From assembly GCA_014650015.1 (NCBI GenBank), contig BMUD01000024.1:1-64000 (forward strand): a stretch of DNA of 64,000 nucleotides. The letters are read 5' to 3'. Under the pieces are notes generated by a model. It made no database searches. It was not told the origin of the DNA and was given only the letters and a program-made list of their open reading frames with translations. This DNA comes from Streptomyces griseoloalbus. GTDB lineage: Bacteria > Actinomycetota > Actinomycetes > Streptomycetales > Streptomycetaceae. Made by a program: the position numbers and the translations under genes. Shown piece after piece: positions 35,235 to 59,700 of this stretch (within the stretch, counting starts at the first letter, position 1; the number at the start of each line of letters is the position of its first letter).

Positions 35235-35804
35235 TCAGGTCGTCCGGCGGGACTCTCCGGGGCGGACGGTCGTCACCGCGAGTACCGGGTCGATGGGCAC
35301 GACGAGTCGCTCCACGGCGACGGCCACGAGATGGGGCGGGGCCTCGCCGTTCAGCAACCCCTTGACGTACGTGAGGGCCTGCGCGGGGGGAAGAGCCGTC
35401 AGCCGCTGCCGCAGCGTACGCACCGACTCCACAAGCCCCTGCGCTGCGGCGACCTCCCGGAGCTCGTCGTGCAGTTCGTCCACCGCGGTACGGATGGTCT
35501 GCCCCCGGATGCGGACGCGGTAGTCGGCCTCCCACGCACCGTTCACTGAGGACACGACGCCGATCATGTGCAGACCTCCGTCGACGCGGTCGACGAGGTA
35601 CGGCCCGTTGCCGATCAGCATCTCCGCGTGCTGACCGGTGCGTACGAACTCCGCTGACTGCCAGTGGACGATCCACACCAGCTCGTGCTCCTCGACGCGG
35701 GCCACGGCCGCGCGCACCACGTCCACACCCAAGGCCGACCACTTCTGCTCTTCGCGGTCCAACTCCTCCTGGACGATGCGGACCGCGGTCTCCCGCTCGA
35801 TCAC
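35235..35804 (-). CDS. YrhB-like (Imm35-related) domain protein
   Basis: The 189-aa protein reads VIERETAVRIVQEELDREEQ, VWIVHWQSAEFVRTG and GNGPYLVDRVDGGLHMIG, a pattern I recognise from actinobacterial YrhB/immunity-protein-35-like domains (about 1-95). The C-terminal half (LPPAQALTYVKGLLNGEAP) is a separate helical part. GTG 35804 is where the domain starts; the longer open frame is not supported. No toxin gene is adjacent, so an immunity role is only a possibility. Confidence 0.7.
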   Translation of the reverse strand: MIERETAVRIVQEELDREEQKWSALGVDVVRAAVARVEEHELVWIVHWQSAEFVRTGQHAEMLIGNGPYLVDRVDGGLHMIGVVSSVNGAWEADYRVRIRGQTIRTAVDELHDELREVAAAQGLVESVRTLRQRLTALPPAQALTYVKGLLNGEAPPHLVAVAVERLVVPIDPVLAVTTVRPGESRRTT

Positions 35805-36091
35805 GAGCCGAGTATCCCGCAGGGCTGGGTGAAGGGGTGCCCGAGTCGCCTTGCCCGGGGTTTCGTCAGCGCCGTTGTTCGTGTCGGGGACACGGTGCGC
35901 CGTTCCGCGTCCGCGCGGACGCGGTTCCGGGTCCCCGATCACCGGGACGCCCTGGAGCACGCGTTGCGCTGCGCGCGCGTTGCGCTGAATGCGCGGTGTC
36001 ACCCACGACCAGGCCCTGCGGCCATGCGCTCGAGTCCGACATGGCTCATCGCCTGAGAAGGAGGGCGTATTGGGCGTTCTATGGTTGTTTG

Positions 36092-36703
36092 ATGCTGCTT
36101 GTTCCCAGATGGGCCTTGTTCTCGTCGGGGTGCGCCCCCGTCTCGCTGATCGGAGGCTGGACGATCGCGGCGTCGCTGGAGGGGCCCGCGTATGACCCCG
36201 TGACTCAGACGATCAGCGTGCTGGCCGCGTACGGGGCTTCGGGATCCTGGGTGATGACCGGAGCGTTTCTCGCTCTGGGCGCCTGTCATCTGCTCACCGC
36301 CTGGGGGTTGCGGGCGGCGGCAACGGCCGGCCGCGTGGCGCTGGCCGGGGGCGGCGTGTCGGCCCTGGTGGTGGCGCTGCTCCCGGCGCCGAGTAGCGGA
36401 GGGTCCCTGCGTCACGGTTCGGTGGCCTTGGTCGGGTTCGTGCTCCTGGCCGTGTGGCCGCTCCTGGCCGCCGACGGAAGGGGGGCCGCTCCCTGGGCTC
36501 TCCGGCCCGCCTCCTCGATTCTCGTGACCGTCTTGATGGGGGCCGGCGCGGTGTGGTTCCTCATCGAGCTGCACCGTGATGGTGTCGCTGGTGTGGCGGA
36601 ACGCGTGGTGACGGCCCTTCAGTCCCTCTGGCCCTTCGTGGTCGTCGCCTCCTGCTTTCTTGACGGGCACCGCGACGGGGAGCGCAACGGACCCCCGGCA
36701 TGA
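36092..36703 (+). CDS. DUF998 family membrane protein
   Basis: The 203-aa protein has about six hydrophobic segments and the DUF998 pattern (GGWTIAASLEGPAYDPVTQTISVLAAYGA; WVMTGAFLALGACHLLTAWGL). Function of the family is unknown. ATG 36092 matches the usual family N-terminus (VPRWALFSSGCAPV). A strong AAGGAGG at 36058 is not in position for any in-frame start, so a TTG at 36089 or a leader peptide is possible. Confidence 0.8.
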   Translation: MLLVPRWALFSSGCAPVSLIGGWTIAASLEGPAYDPVTQTISVLAAYGASGSWVMTGAFLALGACHLLTAWGLRAAATAGRVALAGGGVSALVVALLPAPSSGGSLRHGSVALVGFVLLAVWPLLAADGRGAAPWALRPASSILVTVLMGAGAVWFLIELHRDGVAGVAERVVTALQSLWPFVVVASCFLDGHRDGERNGPPA

Positions 36704-36751
36704 CTCCGTCCTGCCGGAGGACGGTTCCGCACGCCATGCCAACAAGGACTG

Positions 36752-36907
36752 CGCTGGACGCCGCTGGCCGAGGCGCTGCCCGCGGTGGACCTGAACCTCA
36801 CCGCGGACCGCCTCGCCGAGATCCGGCAGGCGGTGCCGGCGGGCTCCGCGCGCGGCGACCGCTCCCCGTCCGCGTTCATGGCCGACCTCGGTGTGGGGAA
36901 CTGGCCC
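36752..36907 (+). pseudogene. C-terminal remnant of an aldo/keto reductase
   Basis: The frame reading WTPLAEALPAVDLNLTADRL then EIRQAVPAGSARGDR and SAFMADL matches the last helices of aldo/keto reductases, where a run such as LTADDLA precedes AAPAGAVAGDRYP. The barrel and catalytic residues are absent and upstream sequence is not coding. I read it as a truncated relic. Confidence 0.55.
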
Positions 36908-37453
36908 CGGCCCCACGACCACGACCGCGTGCGCGGCCACCCCGCCTGGAGTGTCCGCGCACGCGCAGTCGTGACCGGTACTTCCCGGTCGCCTTCGAAG
37001 GAGTGGCTCGTCACGCCGTTCGGCAGCCATCCGCAGACGTGTCCGGGAGTGGTGCCTGCGAGGGCCGTCGACCCGCCTGCACTTCGGGGTGGTCCGGCTG
37101 TCCGCCGCCCGAACCGTCGGGATTCTGTGCGCAGCCCGCGCGGGGGCGGCTGCCGACCGAAACGGTTCCGGAAAGGCGAATCCGCCGCAGGCGGACGCGT
37201 GCGTTGATGTTTTCCATGCTTCCCTTCTCCGCCGTCCTCACGGGGGGACGCCTGAGGGAGTCCCATCATGTGGAGGCTTTCCTCCACTTTACTGGAGGTG
37301 GGCCTCCGGTGCAACGGAAGAGTGGTCCGTAGGCCCGAACACCGTGCGGGACGCCGACGTCGGCTCTGCGCAGTTGCAGACGCAACATGCTTCACGTCAA
37401 TTTCACTTTTTCATGGGCCGGCCCTTATACACACGGTAGTAGGTTGCATACGT
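36908..37453. other. intergenic region before the PucR-type regulator
   Basis: No credible gene. It contains the repeated hairpin at 37271-37307 and the promoter region of the regulator, which is less GC-rich near 37385-37450. Confidence 0.5.
37271..37307. promoter_or_regulatory. alternating TGGAGG/CCTCC hairpin cluster
   Basis: TGGAGG (37271-37276), CCTCCA (37281-37286), TGGAGG (37293-37298) and CCTCC (37303-37307) alternate, so the first and third elements can each pair with the second, and the third with the fourth. It lies about 150 bases before the regulator start and may be a regulator-binding array or a switching RNA leader. Confidence 0.45.
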
Positions 37454-38776
37454 ATGAGTACCGCCTCGCCTGACAGCCGCCGCGTCACCGCCTTCGCCGA
37501 ATGGATCGATCAGAACCCGGACGACGTCGCGGACAAGGTGTTCCGAGCCTGCGTCACGGCCGTTCCTTCCTTCGTGACGAACGGCCGTGAGATCGAGAGT
37601 GCGTTCCGTGCGACGTGCTCCTCGTTCCTGCCGGCCGTCAGCAAGGCGGTCGCCACAGGCGAGTTCAGTCACGGAGCTCCGCTCCCCCCAGCGGCGGAGC
37701 ACTTGACACGTCGGCTCCCCGCGGCGGGGATCAAGCTCGTCGATCTCGTACTCACCTACGACGTCGCGGGTAACGAGCTGCTCGACGCCTTCGGCAAGGA
37801 ACTGCGCGACGGCTCCTGCTGGTCGGGGGGCGGTGACCGTGCCGACACGCTGTCGGTGGTGATGGGCCGGCTGTTCCGGTTCCGCCAGGCCGCACTGTCC
37901 CAGGCGATGGCGGTCTACCGCCAGGAACAGAAACAACTGCAGCGCCGCGAGATCCCCGACATGCGGGAAGCCGTCCGGCAGGCACTGACGGGCGAGTTGG
38001 GCGATGCCGAGGCGGAACGGCGACTGGGCTACCGGATGAACACACGGCACGTGGGTTTCGTGGTGTGGGGCGCCGGAGCCACCGAAGCCACGTTGAGGGG
38101 GGTCGCGGCGCGGTTGTGCTCCGAACTGCGAGCCCGGCAGGACCTGATGGTGCTGCCGCACGGGCACGCTCTGCACGGGTGGCTCAGCGTCCCGGAGAGC
38201 GCTCCCGGTGTGGACGTACTGCGTGCGCGGCTGTCGGTGCCGGACGGCATCCGCATCAGTCTGGGGATGCCCCACTACGGCAGCAACGGCTTCCGGATCA
38301 CCCATCGTGAGGCGCTGGAGACCCACTCACTGACCGATCGGTCCATGCCGCAGTCCGCACGTTCCGATGCACCGGCCGACGCCAGCAGAATCGTTTCCTT
38401 CCGTGACGTCGCCGCGCTGGTTTTCGCCAGCCGCGACGTGGAACTCGCTCGGCACTTCGTCCGGAGCCAGCTCGCAGGCCTCGTCGAACCGCGCCACTCG
38501 GTCCTGCGCGAGACCCTGCGTGTCTGGTTCGAAGAACTCGGCAGTCCCACCCGGGCCGCCCGGCGCCTCAACGTCCACGTCAACACCCTCGTCAAGCGCC
38601 TCAACCGGGCTTCGGACATCGTGGCCCGGCCCTTGCACGCCGGTGATTTCGCCTTTCGTTACGCCTTCGAGTTGTCCAGGATCCACCACATGAACGGTGT
38701 GAGTGAGCCTTGCGAAACGTTGACGGCCCAGCGCACAGCAGGAGAGGACGAGCCCCGCACAGGCCCCGGCCGGTGA
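37454..38776 (+). CDS. PucR/CdaR-type transcriptional regulator, probable PKS-locus regulator
   Basis: The 440-aa protein has an N-terminal sensor-like region (about 1-170), a central GGDEF-like/CdaR domain (about 180-300; MNTRHVGFVVWG, LHGWLSVPES) and a C-terminal PucR-type HTH (about 355-425; LRETLRVWFEELGSPTRAAR, then LNVHVNTLVKRLNRA). ATG 37454 begins a conserved-looking N-terminus; the upstream open frame is not supported. It is convergent with the giant PKS gene, 82 bases away, and is the only regulator near it, so control of the PKS is plausible. Confidence 0.85.
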   Translation: MSTASPDSRRVTAFAEWIDQNPDDVADKVFRACVTAVPSFVTNGREIESAFRATCSSFLPAVSKAVATGEFSHGAPLPPAAEHLTRRLPAAGIKLVDLVLTYDVAGNELLDAFGKELRDGSCWSGGGDRADTLSVVMGRLFRFRQAALSQAMAVYRQEQKQLQRREIPDMREAVRQALTGELGDAEAERRLGYRMNTRHVGFVVWGAGATEATLRGVAARLCSELRARQDLMVLPHGHALHGWLSVPESAPGVDVLRARLSVPDGIRISLGMPHYGSNGFRITHREALETHSLTDRSMPQSARSDAPADASRIVSFRDVAALVFASRDVELARHFVRSQLAGLVEPRHSVLRETLRVWFEELGSPTRAARRLNVHVNTLVKRLNRASDIVARPLHAGDFAFRYAFELSRIHHMNGVSEPCETLTAQRTAGEDEPRTGPGR

Positions 38777-38811
38777 CGCGGAACTCCTGCTGGGAGACCG
38801 CATCACCGGCC

Positions 38812-38827
38812 GGGGCGCCGGCCCCGC
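38812..38827. terminator. possible terminator between regulator and PKS genes
   Basis: CGGGGC and GCCCCG form a short stem with a four-base loop, embedded in a longer GGCCGG/CCGGCC-rich stretch between the two convergent stops. Confidence 0.4.
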
Positions 38828-38858
38828 CGGGCCGGCCCGTGTCAGCCGTTCGCGCCGC

Positions 38859-53291
<14,433 letters not shown>

Positions 53292-54195
53292 TACGCAGTT
53301 CCCATCTTGCGGCAGTGACGAACTTCTGCTGAGGCGCATTCGTCACACACGGTGTGAGGGCAGCGCGAAGGAAGGCATGAAAGTAGGTGCGGGGTTTTAT
53401 CGTCGGGATTGAGGCGGCGGGACGAAGGGCCAGGGCCGCGTGTCGCTTCCGTGCGCTTGCGGCAACGTCATCCAGGACAGAAACGGATCCATACGTACAC
53501 GCACACAGCCTCATTGCCGTGCCGTGAGGAGAACTTCGGTTCCGAGCGATCAATGCGTCACATCGAGGCATCACCTAAAAGGCGAGCTTCCCCTTTCAGG
53601 CGTATGCCGACAGCGTGCGTGATCACGTTAGGCACGCCGTCGGTCCGTGATCAAGGGGCTCTCCCTACACTGCTGGGTGGTGTCACCCACCCCCCGAAAC
53701 CGGTGTGGTGCGGGTTGTGTGAAGGCGGGACCCGCAGCGCCACTGTCGCGCCGAGCCCGCTAAGCGGGTCGAGGGCGGACAATCGTCCGGCGTCTCAAGA
53801 CAGCGGGTACCGGCCCGCCCACGCCCTCTCATCGCGCACTTCTCATCATCCGCGGGGTAACGGCCCGGCCTCCCTGGGCAACTGGACAGATCGGCGGAGA
53901 CGAGTGAACAATGACGCAGTCCTTGCGTCACCGGACGCCGTCGGCCAGGCGATGGGCACCGGCCATTCGGGCCGGACAGTGCTATCCGGCCGGGTCGACG
54001 CCCAATAACCTGTCTGCACAGTCACATTCGTCGAAGAGCGAGCGTTTTTCGTCGCAGACCCACCGTCGGCATGGCCTCGTCCGTCGTATACACGTGCGGA
54101 GGAGGAAAGGACGCAGCACGTCCCGACGATCCTCCCGCCGGAGATCACCTCGGCTGGGTGTTCTGCCGCTACGGACCCACCGTCGAGGAGTAACC
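53292..54195. other. long divergent promoter region of the PKS and thioesterase genes
   Basis: Roughly 900 bases without a credible gene; the open frames here lack coding bias. It contains palindromes at 53343-53357 and 53618-53627 (CGTGATCACG) and a GGGTG/CACCC stem near 53673-53687. Confidence 0.5.
53343..53357. promoter_or_regulatory. TCACAC-ACG-GTGTGA palindrome upstream of the PKS gene
   Basis: The six-base arms are exact complements around ACG, 52 bases before the PKS start codon, a suitable place for an operator or activator site. Confidence 0.5.
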
Positions 54196-54957
54196 ATGGT
54201 GAGCCACGCCGACCCCGTCATGAGCAAGGGGATACAGCGGTTCTCTTCGTCCCCTGGCGCGGAAGCAGCCTTGGTGTGCTTTCCGCACGCCGGTGGCGCC
54301 GCGAGCTACTACCGGCCGTTCGCCGCCGCGCTGAGTCCTGGCATCGACGTGTCGGCGGTCCAGTACCCCGGGCGCCAGAACCGCAGGACCGAGCCCCTCG
54401 CCCGCACCATCGATCAGCTGGTCGACGACAGCGTGGAGGCACTGGGGCCGTGGGCTCACCGAGCGCTGTCCCTGTTCGGGCACAGCATGGGAGCGGTGGT
54501 CGCCTACGAGGTGGCCAGACGACTGACCGCGGCCGGCAGTCCGCCCGTCACTCTCGTCGTCTCCGGCCGTCGCGCACCCGGTGACGAGCAACGGTGTGAG
54601 GTGCACCTGCGGGACGACGACGGTCTCCTGGCCGAGATCAGGAGGTTGGGTGGCACGGACATGCGCCTGTTCGAGAGCCCGGACATGCGTGCCCTGTTCC
54701 TGCCGGTCCTTCGTGCCGACTACCAAGCCGTGGAGACCTACCGGCACACCGACGGGCCGCAGCTCTCCTGTCCCGTGCTCGCCCTGGCCGGCGACAGCGA
54801 TCCGGTGGCGTCCCCGGCCGAGATGCGTCACTGGGCTGCCCGGACATCGGCGCGGTTCGACGTGCTCAACTTCAGCGGCGGTCACTTCTACCTGGCGGAC
54901 CACTCCGCGGCCGTGGCGTCCGTCGTACGCGACCATGTCATCGCGCTGACCCGCTGA
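54196..54957 (+). CDS. type II thioesterase
   Basis: The 253-aa alpha/beta hydrolase has FPHAGGAASYYRPFA, the nucleophile elbow GHSMG (Ser about 97), VVSGRRAPG and a C-terminal GGHFYL with the catalytic His. These are hallmarks of editing thioesterases that clear misprimed or stalled acyl chains from PKS/NRPS carrier domains. ATG 54196 follows GAGGAG. It is divergent from the PKS gene across a long shared regulatory region. As the PKS has no integrated thioesterase, this protein could also release the product. Confidence 0.92.
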   Translation: MVSHADPVMSKGIQRFSSSPGAEAALVCFPHAGGAASYYRPFAAALSPGIDVSAVQYPGRQNRRTEPLARTIDQLVDDSVEALGPWAHRALSLFGHSMGAVVAYEVARRLTAAGSPPVTLVVSGRRAPGDEQRCEVHLRDDDGLLAEIRRLGGTDMRLFESPDMRALFLPVLRADYQAVETYRHTDGPQLSCPVLALAGDSDPVASPAEMRHWAARTSARFDVLNFSGGHFYLADHSAAVASVVRDHVIALTR

Positions 54958-55258
54958 TCCCGTCGGCGAGCCGTCGGCAGAGCCGGCCACCCCAAGAAGG
55001 CGAGGTGATCCGGAAGAAGCACCCTGCGAGTCCTGCCTTACCCGATGGCTCGAGCCAGACGCGGTCGTACGCCGCCCCTCGGGACTCTCGGCCGGCCCGC
55101 CTCCCGACTGGGACGACCTGGAACGCGCTGAGCATCGCGTCCCACCGCACGTCGCCGGGCTCCGAAGTGCTGCGGCGGCCCCGCCCAGGTGCCGTCCGCG
55201 TCCCGGCGGGCGAAACGCTCACCCCGCGCGCCGCAAGCCGGCCCGTGGGCGGGAAGGT
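54958..55258. other. intergenic region, no gene supported
   Basis: About 300 bases between the thioesterase stop and the convergent small gene. A short plus-strand frame from GTG 55005 contains a rare TTA codon and lacks coding bias; I do not call it. Confidence 0.5.
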
Positions 55259-55474
55259 CTAGCCGTTCTCGCGGTCCAGGACGCGGCGAGCCGCCTCGGC
55301 CTCCGCCGCCGACGGGGACAGCTCGTCGAGGGAGTCCAGTTCGGTGTCGGCCTCCAGCTCCCGCTCCCAGGCCGCCGCGAGCCGCTCCTGTTCCTCGCGC
55401 GGTGTGCCGCTGACGGCCTCCCGGTGGTGCGGGTCCAAAGCCGCCAGGAATCGTCCGACCGGGTCCATGGGCAT
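55259..55474 (-). CDS. small hypothetical acidic protein
   Basis: A 71-aa, glutamate-rich, helical protein begins MPMDPVGRFLAALDPHHREA and ends ARRVLDRENG. ATG 55474 has AAGGAG six bases upstream, and codon use is typical, so I consider it real. No known domain is recognised. It is convergent with the thioesterase gene. Confidence 0.6.
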   Translation of the reverse strand: MPMDPVGRFLAALDPHHREAVSGTPREEQERLAAAWERELEADTELDSLDELSPSAAEAEAARRVLDRENG

Positions 55475-55856
55475 GTCGTGCTCCTTGTCGCTCGGAAGGT
55501 GGCCACTCTTGACCCAGGATGGCCAGCCGGGCCCGGGACGAGCATCCGACACGGCCTGTGACCACCCTGATGGCCGCCCAGGACACGCCGGCGGACCCCA
55601 GGAGTCATGACAATGCCGGGACACGGCAGCGCCAGTAGCGGCGTCGTGCCCGTCCGGCCGACCCCGATCCCAGTCGGCGCCCACCGGCCCGTCCCCCCTC
55701 GGCGAACCCGCTCTGACAGCGCACCCCCCTGTTCACGAAGGGCCGAGTTGCGTCCGCCCCCGTACTCCCGCCCGCCCGGCACCGCCCGAACCGGCGTTGT
55801 CACTGGCCTCCTCTACAGTTCCGGTCACTTGATCATTGTGGATGCGGGAGGCACAC
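55475..55856. other. intergenic region, no gene supported
   Basis: Divergent promoter region between the small gene and the DUF4132 operon. It has no recognisable motif beyond a ribosome-binding GGGAGG at 55846-55851. Confidence 0.5.
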
Positions 55857-56711
55857 ATGGGGTGGGTGTCGGCAGGCGGCTACGAAGTCGCCCTCGACGG
55901 CGGCAAGGTGGTGTGCCGCAACGCGGCCGGGCGGCGGCTGAAGTCCGTACCGCCCAAGATCGCCGACGATCCCGCGGTGGTGGGGCTGCGTCAGCTCGTC
56001 GAGTGGCTGGAGCGGCACGAACGGCAGTGCCTGACCGACGTCGAGCGGTGGATGGTGCGCTCGCTGCCGGTGCCGTTCGAGGTGCTGGCGCGGGTGTGGC
56101 CGGACCCGGCCTGGCAGGCCGCCCTGCGCGACCTGGTGGTCACCGGCGCGGACGGCGCGGTGGCCGGATTCCTGCGGGATGCCGACCCTGAGCGCGGCCT
56201 CGGCCTGGTCGACCTCGACGGCGACACCGTCCGGCTCACCCCCGACCTGGTCCGCCTGCCGCACCCGGTGCTGCTCGACGAACTCGAGGAACTGCGGGAG
56301 TTCGCCGTCGAGATAGGCATCGAGCAGCGCGCCCAGCAACTGTTCCGCGAGGTGTGGCACCGGCCCGCGGCGTTCGACGCCGAGGCCACCTCCGTCGAGG
56401 ACTACGCGGGCGGTGCCTTCAAGCAACTGCGATTCCTGCACGGCCGCGCGACGCAACTGGGGTACCGCGTACGCGGCGGCCACGCCGTGTGCTCCGTGTT
56501 GGAGGACGGCCGCGCGGTCGAGGCCCGGGTGTGGGTCGGCGACTACGACGGCTACGACGAGGCGGAGACCGGCCCCCTGCTCTTCACCGATCCGGCGGGC
56601 CGGGTCCTGAAGCTCGGTCAGGTCGGGCCGGTGGCCTGGTCGGAGGGCATGCGCATGGCAGCCGCACTGTACGCCGGACGCGACATCGAGGACGAGGAGC
56701 GTGCGGCATGA
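55857..56711 (+). CDS. DUF4132 domain protein
   Basis: The 284-aa protein ends in the DUF4132 (MolR/YehI-like) pattern: GYRVRGGHAVCSVLEDGRAV, GDYDGYDEAETGPLLF, LGQVGPVAWSEGMRMAAALY. It is much shorter than E. coli YehI (about 1200 aa), representing mainly the C-terminal domain plus a new N-terminus. ATG 55857 is five bases after GGGAGG. It opens a tightly coupled operon and overlaps the next gene by four bases (ATGA). Function unknown; YehI-related loci pair with MoxR ATPases. Confidence 0.75.
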   Translation: MGWVSAGGYEVALDGGKVVCRNAAGRRLKSVPPKIADDPAVVGLRQLVEWLERHERQCLTDVERWMVRSLPVPFEVLARVWPDPAWQAALRDLVVTGADGAVAGFLRDADPERGLGLVDLDGDTVRLTPDLVRLPHPVLLDELEELREFAVEIGIEQRAQQLFREVWHRPAAFDAEATSVEDYAGGAFKQLRFLHGRATQLGYRVRGGHAVCSVLEDGRAVEARVWVGDYDGYDEAETGPLLFTDPAGRVLKLGQVGPVAWSEGMRMAAALYAGRDIEDEERAA

Positions 56712-59700
56712 CGACGTACGACGGCATCACCTACGACGAGACCACCTGCGCCGCGCTGCTCGACGCCGGAGCCGTACTGCCCTCGGGCACCACGGACCGG
56801 GAGGACGCCGACGTCCTCACCGTCCGCACGTACACGCACACCGCGCTGGACGAGCGCACGATCGTACGGCTCGTACCGGGCATGCTCGGCGAGGCGGAGG
56901 ACCTCGCCCTGGACTTCCTCGGACTGGTCAGGGAGCCGGAGACCCGCGAGGTCGGGCAGGTGCGCCGGGAAACCCTCGGCTTCCCCGCCTGGGCGCTGGT
57001 CAACGACCCGGCGAACGGACACCACGCGCTGGCGCTCGTCAGGGACGTCGAGCGTCTCGCCCGGCAGGCCAAGTCCCGCCCCGGCAACGCCAAGGAGGGC
57101 TTCGAGGCGCTCGGGGAGCGGCTCGGCCGGGCCGTGCCGCACTTCCTGCCCACCTTCTACGAGCAGGCCGCCCGCGTCTTCCTCCAGCACGAGAACACCA
57201 CCTACGCGTCGGCCTTCTTCGGCAAGGCCCGCGAGGCGGAGCGGGTGCACGCGCTGACGGTGGACGAGGAGCGGCAGCGGGCCGTGTTCCTGGAGTTCGC
57301 CTTCGCCGGGGCGCTGACGGTCAAGGCGCTCAAGGAGCATGTGAAGGACCTCGCGGCGAGGCTCAGCCCGGCCGAGGCCTGGGCGCAGTTCCGGCAGCTG
57401 ACCGTGGAGCGCTGCGCGGCCGGCATGCCGCCGTACGCGTCGCTGCCCCAGGACGCGCGCGCCCTGATCAAGGCGGCGGGGCTGGACCGGGTCACCGAGG
57501 AGTGCGACCTCGTCGCCGACCTGCTCGCGTCGCCCGCCGCGGTGCGGGCCCCCGCGTCGTTCTGGAACACCTACCGGACGACGCTCGTGGCCCTGGCCGA
57601 GCAACAGCCCGCCGTACGCCGCCGGCTGCTGGAGATCATGCCGGCCGGGCTCGGCCGCTCCACCGAGGACGACGAGTTCTGGCTGGCGCTGCTGGCCGAA
57701 GCCGGCGCCGACCGGCTGCTGACGGGCGAGGCCGAGGCGGACGGGATCGAGGCGGCGGACTGGCTCAGCCGTTGGGCACTGCACCGCAAGCACGGCTCCT
57801 CGGTCAGCGGCCGATCACCGGCCACCCTCGCCCTCGTGGAGCGCATGGCCCCGCGCCTGCGCGCCCAGGGCCGCCCCGTGGACCTCTTCACGGGCCGCTG
57901 GCACGCCGCCGCCGACCTCGACCTGCTGGACCTGTGCGCGGCGCAGGGCGTACCACTGACCCTGCCCGGCGCCGACGAGGACGTCTTCCTCCCCGTCAGC
58001 CAATGGCTGAACGAGACCAGGCCCGGACGGCGCGATCTGACGGCCGTCGCGGCGGACCCACGCTGCCGGCGCCTGCTGTACAGGTCCGTCGGCAATCTGA
58101 GCGGCCACCGCGTCGGCACCGGGCTGCTGGACGAAGTGGCCGGGCACCCCGTGCTCGCCGACGTACTGCGCGAGTGGCTGGACGACGCAGCAGGCGAGCT
58201 GGACGCCGCGGCCGGTCTGCCCGACGCGCGCGCGGCGCTGGAACGGCTGCGTCCGTTCCGTGCGGTCGCCACCCGGATCAGCGAGCAGGCCGTCGCCCGG
58301 GTCGCCGCACTCGACGTCGCGCCGCTGCTGGGCCGCACCCTGCGCGCCGGCATCCCGGACGAACTCGGCTGGCCCGCCCTCGACGAGGCGCTGCGGCGCC
58401 TCGACGCGGAGACCCGGCGCGACCGCGACGACACCCTCTGCGTCCACGAGGCCTGGCCGGCCCTGATCCTCTCCCGCGGGCACAAGGCGATCGTCGTGGG
58501 ACCGCAGGACATCCTGCTGGAGCACGACCTGCGGCTGCCCGTGGAGCTGGACCGCAGGCAGCGTCCGTCGTTCCGTTACACGGACGGCGAACTGCTGGTG
58601 ATGTGGCGGCAGGACAGCAAGCAGTACGGCTACTGGTCCGCCCGCCCGACCGAGGTGTTCCCGCTCGGCGGCGAGAGGCTCCCGCACTGGTACGGCAGCG
58701 GCGACGCGGGCGAGACCTCGATCCCGCTGCCGGGCGGCGGCCGCGCCACCGGTGGGCGCACCCTGCACGCCGGCGACACGGTCCTGCCGCCCGCCCGCCC
58801 AGTCCTCGGGGACGGCACCACGTACTGGCGCCAGGGCCGGCAGGGACGGCAGCAGGTGTGGCTCGAGTACGACCCGGCCACCGGCACCCACGGGCGCGCC
58901 TCGCTGCCCGCGTTCCTGCGATCCGGCATCCGCGAAGGCGCACGCCTGCTCCAGCAGCACTGCACGGTGCTGCCGCTCCTGCCCGGCCTCGAACACAGCC
59001 CGTTCGGCACGGACGGCACCGTCCTCGGCCGCTGGGTGCGCACCGAGAACGACGGCGACGAGCCCCGCACCACCGTCGGCACACCGGACGGCCGGACCGT
59101 CACCCTGCCCACGGCACCCGGCCGGAGGCCGGGCGTACCGCTCGGCGCGCTGCGACTGCCCGGCGGCGCCGAGCCCGTCGCCGTCGCCGGGCACCGGCAG
59201 ATCGCCCTCTACACCGGCGACGACGGCACCGGGGTGCGGGAACTGGGCCGGGTCACCGTGCTGGAGCGCGGCGGCGAGTTCGCCGCCGGCACCCGACTCG
59301 TGCCGCCGGCCGACTTCTGGCACGCGCTGCGGCCGCGCGACGAGGACGCGTCGGCGCTGCTGCGGGCCCTCAGCGACGAGCAGGCCGGCGAACTGCTCCG
59401 CGCCGGCGCGCAGGCACTGGCGGAACGGCAGGCGAAGGTCGCGGCGGCGGCCGCACAGGAGAAGGCGGCCGGTGATCCGGACGCCGGGCGGCGGAACACC
59501 GCCGCGGCCACCACCCCGAAGCCCGCCGTGCCGACCGCCGACGAGGTCCTGCGGGACGTCGTTTCCCGCTCCCTGCCCGCCCTCACCGAACCCCACCTGA
59601 TCACCGGCGTCGCCGCCCTCGTGCGCGCGGTGCTGCGCCTGGCGGAGTCCGTCACCACGTTCGTGACGCCTCCGGTGGAGCGGCCCAGGACCGAGCGGCG

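Noticed and set aside
53409-54008. 199-aa frame in the PKS promoter region
   Set aside because: It has no coding bias or domain and covers several palindromes; treated as intergenic.
55005-55262. 85-aa plus-strand frame from a GTG after the thioesterase
   Set aside because: It has weak coding bias and a rare TTA codon, with no recognisable domain, and it is opposite the better-supported small minus-strand gene.
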